Assembly: GCA_020061725.1 (NCBI GenBank)
Contig: JAGUXS010000017.1
Location: 1-8,276 of the forward strand
Source of the DNA: Patescibacteria group bacterium
GTDB lineage: Bacteria; Patescibacteriota; Patescibacteriia; UBA2591; PGYQ01
DNA: 8,276 nucleotides
Direction: 5' to 3'
The notes beneath the pieces were generated by a model. The model did no database searches, was not told the origin of the DNA, and saw only the letters and a list, made by a program, of their open reading frames with translations. The translations under genes and the position numbers were made by a program. How positions within the stretch are numbered: position 1 is the first letter of the stretch; every line of letters begins with the position of its first letter. This document shows, piece after piece, positions 4,343-8,276 of the stretch.

Positions 4343-7090
4343 TTAAATTTCTTCCATCTCTCCCCAATTATCGCCAATTTTAATTTTGACTTCAATTGGA
4401 ACTTTGAATTTTTTTACCTCAGGCGATTCTTCCATTTCTTGTTTAATAATTTTTTGTAGAAACTTAATATGTTGCGTCTCTACCTCAAAAATTAACTCAT
4501 CGTGAACCTGTAAAAGCATTTTAAATTTTTTATTCTCTGACTTTTTATTTATTCTGATCATTGCTATTTTAATTAAATCGGCCGCCGTGCCTTGAATAGG
4601 CATATTTACCGCCATTCGTTCAGCCGCGCTTTGAACCTGAAATATTTTTGAATTTATTTCCGGCAAGTATCGACGACGTCCAAACAAAGTCTCCGCATAT
4701 TCTTTTTCTTTTGTTGTTTTTTTAATTTCTTCTAAATAATTTTTGATACCTTTATAAATTTCAAAATATTTTTCAATAAATTTTTTTGCTTTGTCTGGAA
4801 AAATCCCCGTTCTTTGAGCTAAACCATACACTCCCATTCCATAAATAATTCCAAAATTTATCGCTTTGGCTTGTTGTCGCATTTCTGAAGTGACTTGATT
4901 TAATTCGCATTCATTAATTTCAGCCGCCGTTCTAATATGAATATCTTCTCCATTTTTAAACGCTTGAATCATTTTTTTATCATTTGCCAAAGAAGCGATA
5001 ACTCGCAATTCAATTTGAGAATAATCAGCAGTGATTAATTTACACCCTTTTTCAGCAACAAAAGCCGTCCTGATTTCTTTGCTAAATTTCCCTTTAGCTG
5101 GAATATTTTGCAAATTTGGATTAGAAGAAGATAGACGACCGGTGGCTGTAATTGTTTGATTAAAACTTGTGTGAACTCTCCCGGTTTTTAGATTGACTAA
5201 TTTTGGCAAAGCCTCTGAATAGGTTGATTTTAATTTAAAAATTTCACGGTATTCAAAAATCAAATCAATAATTAAATGACTGCCTTTCATTTTTTCTAAC
5301 TCTCCGGCAGCCGTGGAAATTCCAGTTTTTGTTTTTTTAATTTTATCAATAGAAATTTTTAAATCTTCAAATAAAATTTTTTTAAGTTGCTTTGGAGAAT
5401 TAATATTAAATTTAGCGCCAGCTAATTCATAAATCTTTTCTGTCAATTGTTTTTCATAAATCATTAATTGTTCGGTTAATTTTTCTAAAATTTTCACATC
5501 AACTTTTATTCCATTCCTTTCCATTTGAGATAGGACAGAAATAAGCGGAATTTCTATTTTTTTAAATAAATCCCAAAGATTTTTTTCTTTCAATTCTAAC
5601 ATTAATTTATCGACTAATTGAAAAGTATAATCCGCATCCTCGCAAGAGTATTCAGCCATTTTTTGATCTGAAATTGCCTCCATTATTTGTTCTAATCTTT
5701 TTGCGTCAATTTTTTTTGGAATTTTAAAACCGACTAATTTCTCAAAAGAAATCATTTGATGACCTAATTCAGCAAAAATAACAGAATCTAAACCATGAAC
5801 CCGACTGCCTGAATTTAATAAATAAGAAGCGATCATCGTGTCAAAATTTATTCCTTTTAAATCAATTCCCTGCTCTCTTAAAATTGCTAAATCAAATTTA
5901 ATATTATGTCCATATTTTTTTATCTCTGGGTTTTCTAAAATTTTTCCTAAATTTTGCATTTTGAATTTTGCATTTTGAATTTTTACATAGTACGCTTCTC
6001 CTTTTTTCCAACAAAAACTTATACCTAATAATTTTGCTTTAAAAGGATTCAAACCTGTTGTTTCTGTATCTAAAGCAAACGCCTTTTGTTTTTTTAATTT
6101 TTCTAAAAAAATTTTAAACCCCTCGTCTGTGTCAACTAATTTATAATTTTCAATCTTGCGAGACTCAACATCAAAAAATTTATTTTCTTCTTGTTTTTGT
6201 GTTTTTGTAATTTCCGCTAGTTTGTTTAAAAGTGATTTAAATTCTAATTCTTGAAATAATTTTATAATTTTTTCTTGATCAAAATTTTTTAACTCGCATT
6301 TCTCTAATTCAATTTGTATTGGCGCGTCTTTTAATATGGTGACTAATTTTTTACTCAAAAACGCCTCATCTTTGTGTTCTAAAAGTGTTCTTTTTATTTT
6401 ATCTTTAATTTGATCGTTTGTCGCTTTCAAGGCTATTTCATAAATTTTTTCCAAATTACCAAATTTTTTCAATAAATCAACGGCTGTTTTTTCACCAATT
6501 CCTTTTACGCCAAGAATATTATCCGATGGATCGCCTCGCAAAGCTTTAAAATCAATCATTTGTTTTGGACTAAGATTATAACGTTCTTGAACGGTTTTTG
6601 CGTCATAAATTATTGTTTCAGTGATTCCTTTTTTTAAAGTGTAAACTTTAGTATTTTCATTAATCAATTGCAAAGTGTCTAAATCGCCAGTAACAATAAT
6701 TGTTTCAATAGGCGATTTTAAATTGATCATTGTTAATTGATTGCTAATCGTTCCAATTAAATCATCGGCTTCGTATCCGTCTTTTTCAAAAACAGGAATA
6801 TTAAAAACTTCTAATAATTCTTTCACTCGAGGGAATTGATTATAAAATTCATCAGGCTGTTTTACTCGTTGGGCTTTATATTTTTCGAAAATTTTATGCC
6901 TAAAAGTCGGCGCTTTTCTATCAAAAACCACAACAAAATGAGTTGGATTTAATTCTTTTAAAACTTTTAAAAAAATCATAGCAAAACCATAGACAACGTT
7001 AACAAGTTCCCCTTTTTTTGTATATAATGGCGGCAAAGCATGCCAAGCTCGATGAAGCAAAGCATTCCCGTCAATGATAATAAATTTCAT
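4343..7090 (-). CDS. polA: DNA polymerase I with 5' nuclease and proofreading domains
   Basis: The three-domain enzyme is full length (915 aa) and serves Okazaki fragment processing and repair synthesis. The 5' nuclease (about 1-290) shows IDGNALLHRAWHALP, GYEADDLIGT, TGDLDTLQL and RGDPSDNILGVKGIGEKTA. The 3'-5' exonuclease (about 305-495) keeps all three motifs: D341/E343 in DTETTGLN, N396-D400 in NIKFD and Y481/D485 in YSCED. Proofreading is therefore expected, unlike Taq polymerase. The polymerase part has ATGRLSSSNPNLQNIP, motif A with D689, O-helix residues R738, K742, F746 and Y750, and motif C H863-D864-E865. Phe746 implies discrimination against dideoxynucleotides. A heptad repeat tract inserts VKIQNAKFKMQN (369-380) between exonuclease motifs I and II. 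The start is conserved; no Shine-Dalgarno site is present and a -10 element lies only 9 nt upstream. Confidence 0.98.
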   Translation of the reverse strand: MKFIIIDGNALLHRAWHALPPLYTKKGELVNVVYGFAMIFLKVLKELNPTHFVVVFDRKAPTFRHKIFEKYKAQRVKQPDEFYNQFPRVKELLEVFNIPVFEKDGYEADDLIGTISNQLTMINLKSPIETIIVTGDLDTLQLINENTKVYTLKKGITETIIYDAKTVQERYNLSPKQMIDFKALRGDPSDNILGVKGIGEKTAVDLLKKFGNLEKIYEIALKATNDQIKDKIKRTLLEHKDEAFLSKKLVTILKDAPIQIELEKCELKNFDQEKIIKLFQELEFKSLLNKLAEITKTQKQEENKFFDVESRKIENYKLVDTDEGFKIFLEKLKKQKAFALDTETTGLNPFKAKLLGISFCWKKGEAYYVKIQNAKFKMQNLGKILENPEIKKYGHNIKFDLAILREQGIDLKGINFDTMIASYLLNSGSRVHGLDSVIFAELGHQMISFEKLVGFKIPKKIDAKRLEQIMEAISDQKMAEYSCEDADYTFQLVDKLMLELKEKNLWDLFKKIEIPLISVLSQMERNGIKVDVKILEKLTEQLMIYEKQLTEKIYELAGAKFNINSPKQLKKILFEDLKISIDKIKKTKTGISTAAGELEKMKGSHLIIDLIFEYREIFKLKSTYSEALPKLVNLKTGRVHTSFNQTITATGRLSSSNPNLQNIPAKGKFSKEIRTAFVAEKGCKLITADYSQIELRVIASLANDKKMIQAFKNGEDIHIRTAAEINECELNQVTSEMRQQAKAINFGIIYGMGVYGLAQRTGIFPDKAKKFIEKYFEIYKGIKNYLEEIKKTTKEKEYAETLFGRRRYLPEINSKIFQVQSAAERMAVNMPIQGTAADLIKIAMIRINKKSENKKFKMLLQVHDELIFEVETQHIKFLQKIIKQEMEESPEVKKFKVPIEVKIKIGDNWGEMEEI
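5951..5985. repeat. heptad tandem repeat inside polA (5 units)
   Basis: The units ATTTTGC and ATTTTGA alternate twice, giving two identical 14-bp copies, and a diverged fifth unit ATTTTTA follows. The tract is 35 bp, equal to the one in tsaD. On the polA strand it encodes residues 369-380 (VKIQNAKFKMQN), a loop in the exonuclease domain away from the catalytic residues. Confidence 0.85.
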
Positions 7091-7099
7091 ATGTTTTTC

Positions 7100-7105
7100 A
7101 TTATA
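7100..7105 (-). promoter_or_regulatory. polA: probable polA -10 element giving a leaderless transcript
   Basis: Reading leftward, a perfect TATAAT ends 9 nt ahead of the polA ATG, so RNA would start within a few bases of the start codon. It directly follows the terminator hairpin of the upstream gene. A -35 would have to lie inside that hairpin; only a weak TTTAAA (7123-7128) is visible at 17-bp spacing. Confidence 0.45.
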
Positions 7106-7139
7106 ACAAAAAAGAGTTTTATTTTAAACTCTTTTTTGT
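7106..7139 (-). terminator. terminator between the AbiEii-type gene and polA
   Basis: A perfect 14-bp inverted repeat, ACAAAAAAGAGTTT / AAACTCTTTTTTGT (7106-7119 with 7126-7139), has a 6-nt loop. It carries a six-T run in the 3' arm on either strand. It starts 10 nt behind the stop of the leftward toxin-like gene and so insulates polA from it. The few GC pairs make it weaker than the terminator at 2717-2756. Confidence 0.75.
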
Positions 7140-7148
7140 AAATTATTT

Positions 7149-7823
7149 TTATTTTAATAGTTTATCTGCAATTAATGGAATTTTTTTTATAAAAAAATTT
7201 TTTACTTTTCTCCAACTGGCATTAAAATATATTTTTAGTTCTGGATCGCTTTCCGCGTCTTCAAAATAAACCAGAACTTTTAGAATATGATGATAATTAT
7301 GCGCGATTGATGGATATTGGATTTTGAGCCGTTTAATAATACTTTCCAATGATTCAATATTATTTGCGCACCAATAAAGATCAAAAAAATCTCTTTTGCG
7401 TCCGCGTTGAGAAATAGCTATAATTTTCATCACGGCAATATCAATTTTATTAAGAACGCGAATTGAGCCATACGTTAAATATTTTTGTTTTGGGATAAAA
7501 AATGGATAAGCAATAAAGCTCACTTTAGCGCCTAATAATTCGCCATAGATGGTATTTTTTCTATTCACAGTTAACTTCCAATTTTCTTTTTCAATAAACT
7601 TTTCTAAAATATCTTCATTTTCAAATTTTTTTTCTTCGGAAAAAAAATCTAAATCAATTGAACGACGATGACCCGTTTGTAAAGATAGCGCGGTACCACC
7701 AGCTAAATACCAAGGCGAATTTTTTAACCATTTTTGTTTAGATAAAAAATCAAGAGCTTTTTTTGTTGTTCGAGGCAAAATATCAAAATAAAAATTTATT
7801 TGTTTTTGAGAATTAATGTCCAT
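7149..7823 (-). CDS. AbiEii/AbiGii-family nucleotidyltransferase (toxin-like)
   Basis: Members of this family carry a minimal nucleotidyltransferase fold. In AbiE-type toxin-antitoxin and phage-defence systems they act as the growth-arresting toxin, in some cases by adding nucleotides to tRNA. The 224-aa protein shows LAGGTALSLQTGHRRSIDLDFF (about 40-61) with G42-G43-T44 and the paired acids D57/D59. It also has KIDIAVMKIIAISQRGRKRDFFDLYW, in which D128, K133, R144, D145 and D148 match the conserved C-terminal pattern. The catalytic set looks intact. The gene overlaps the upstream small ORF by 28 nt, so the two are translated from one message. The target cannot be read from the sequence, and a housekeeping or orphan role is possible. 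Confidence 0.88.
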   Translation of the reverse strand: MDINSQKQINFYFDILPRTTKKALDFLSKQKWLKNSPWYLAGGTALSLQTGHRRSIDLDFFSEEKKFENEDILEKFIEKENWKLTVNRKNTIYGELLGAKVSFIAYPFFIPKQKYLTYGSIRVLNKIDIAVMKIIAISQRGRKRDFFDLYWCANNIESLESIIKRLKIQYPSIAHNYHHILKVLVYFEDAESDPELKIYFNASWRKVKNFFIKKIPLIADKLLK

Positions 7824-8023
7824 AAATTTTTAGTGTCTGGCCGCAAGCATCTTGATTTAGCGATAATTTTTCTTAATAATTTTTTATTATAAAAATCTAA
7901 AACCCATCTCGCTTCTTTGTCATTTCCAAAATCAGCCACTCTCTCAATAATATATTGAGCGTTTTTTTTAACATCTATTGTTTTAGGATCAACGTCCCAA
8001 AATAAAGCTTGTCTAAATTTCAT
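7796..8023 (-). CDS. DUF6922-like small protein, probable antitoxin partner
   Basis: The protein has 75 residues when started at the ATG at 8023 (MKFRQALFWDVDPKTIDVKK). The open frame extends 12 codons further to a TTG at 8059, but conservation of this family begins at about FRxxLFWDVD, so the ATG is preferred. The pattern LFWDVDPKTID, then YIIERVADFGNDKEARW, is typical of the short DUF6922 proteins that are often encoded next to AbiEii-like nucleotidyltransferases. By position it is the antitoxin; that role is an inference from gene pairing. Its last 28 nt overlap the toxin gene, a layout that favours coupled translation. No Shine-Dalgarno site or convincing promoter is visible. Confidence 0.72.
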   Translation of the reverse strand: MKFRQALFWDVDPKTIDVKKNAQYIIERVADFGNDKEARWVLDFYNKKLLRKIIAKSRCLRPDTKNLWTLILKNK

Positions 8024-8183
8024 ATTAAAATAGGCAAAAATAACAGACAATTTAAGCAATTAAAAATATAAAATTATTTTTTAATATAAATTATTTTTAA
8101 ATTTTAAACTAACTTTATTAAACTTTAAACTTATTAACTACAAGTTATTTTTTTATTTTTATTCCTCTTCAATCTCATATTTG

Positions 8184-8212
8184 TTGACTTACGATACGTT
8201 CTGTGATAAAAT
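8184..8212 (+). promoter_or_regulatory. near-consensus promoter of the transposase gene
   Basis: The elements are TTGACT (8184-8189), an optimal 17-bp spacer and TAAAAT (8207-8212). This is the best sigma-70-type promoter in the window. The -10 ends 9 nt before the ATG, so the transcript would be leaderless or nearly so. Confidence 0.8.
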
Positions 8213-8219
8213 ACAGAAC
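8198..8219 (+). promoter_or_regulatory. inverted repeat around the transposase -10, possible operator
   Basis: GTTCTGT (8198-8204) and ACAGAAC (8213-8219) form a perfect 7-bp inverted repeat separated by 8 bp. The TAAAAT element sits exactly in the centre. A protein bound here would block RNA polymerase; self-repression by the transposase is a natural guess. It could instead be part of the transposase-binding terminal repeat. Confidence 0.5.
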
Positions 8220-8221
8220 AT

Positions 8222-8276
8222 ATGCAACTTAAATTACATAAAAATGCCAAGACAACTTTCATTACAAGAGAGTTAA
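8222..8276 (+). CDS. IS481-family transposase, N-terminal 18 codons only
   Basis: The readable part is MQLKLHKNAKTTFITREL and the frame is still open at the window edge. The LHKNAKTTxxxR core is the hallmark opening of IS481-like DDE transposases, just ahead of their helix-turn-helix DNA-binding region. The catalytic DDE domain is outside the window, so intactness cannot be judged. The element sits about 200 bp from the toxin-antitoxin-like pair, on the opposite strand, which marks this end of the window as accessory. Confidence 0.7.
   Translation, partial: MQLKLHKNAKTTFITREL

Larger units (their letters stand above)
8182..8276 (+). mobile_element. left end of an IS481-like insertion sequence, truncated by the window
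   Basis: A transposase start (8222) is preceded by a compact regulatory end. The element boundary is tentatively placed at TGTTGACTTACG (8182), because family ends begin with TG. The opposite end is not in the window, so neither the terminal inverted repeat nor the target duplication can be confirmed. Confidence 0.5.

Noticed and set aside
8024..8059. Twelve-codon N-terminal extension of the DUF6922-like protein from a TTG
   Set aside because: The family match begins at the internal ATG, and the extension is hydrophobic and has no ribosome-binding site.
8097..8145. Possible further heptad tract (ACTTTAA/ACTTATT-like units)
   Set aside because: The units are too diverged and A/T-only to distinguish from background periodicity.

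Overview
The window is very AT-rich. It carries compact genes, short intergenic gaps and almost no Shine-Dalgarno sites. The proteins are Lys/Ile/Asn/Phe-rich, and the short ATP synthase delta subunit and the TsaD and endonuclease Q variants resemble those of Candidate Phyla Radiation bacteria (Patescibacteria). That placement is an inference from protein style and gene content; no rRNA or other phylogenetic marker was compared. The standard code fits, because all complete genes end at TAA.

Layout from left to right. Positions 1-250 hold no gene but contain one and probably two copies of a dispersed intergenic repeat. tsaD (tRNA t6A synthesis) runs leftward at 251-1396. A divergent promoter then drives a rightward operon of a PAP2/BcrC-like lipid phosphatase (1468-1977) and a solitary atpH (1983-2402). 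After 243 bp without a convincing gene comes a 15-codon lysine-rich micro-ORF (2646-2693). It has the only strong ribosome-binding site in the window and its own intrinsic terminator. Leftward from there lie an endonuclease Q gene (2889-4160) and polA (4343-7090), which form a DNA-repair pair; a second full copy of the dispersed repeat sits between them. A perfect hairpin terminator (7106-7139) separates polA from an accessory segment. That segment holds an AbiEii-type nucleotidyltransferase toxin (7149-7823) with its overlapping DUF6922-like partner (7796-8023). The right edge cuts an IS481-like transposase (from 8222) that has a near-consensus promoter and a palindrome around its -10 element.

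Two structural patterns are not explained by the genes. First, a repeat of about 100 bp occurs in the same orientation just behind the stop codons of both tsaD and polA, with a conserved nested stem-loop. Second, degenerate 7-bp tandem repeats, of 21 to 35 bp each, occur five times: three inside tsaD, one inside polA and one in the endonuclease Q leader. The coding copies fall in loops where the proteins carry extra or divergent residues. These two patterns and the lysine-rich micro-ORF are the best candidates for something undescribed.
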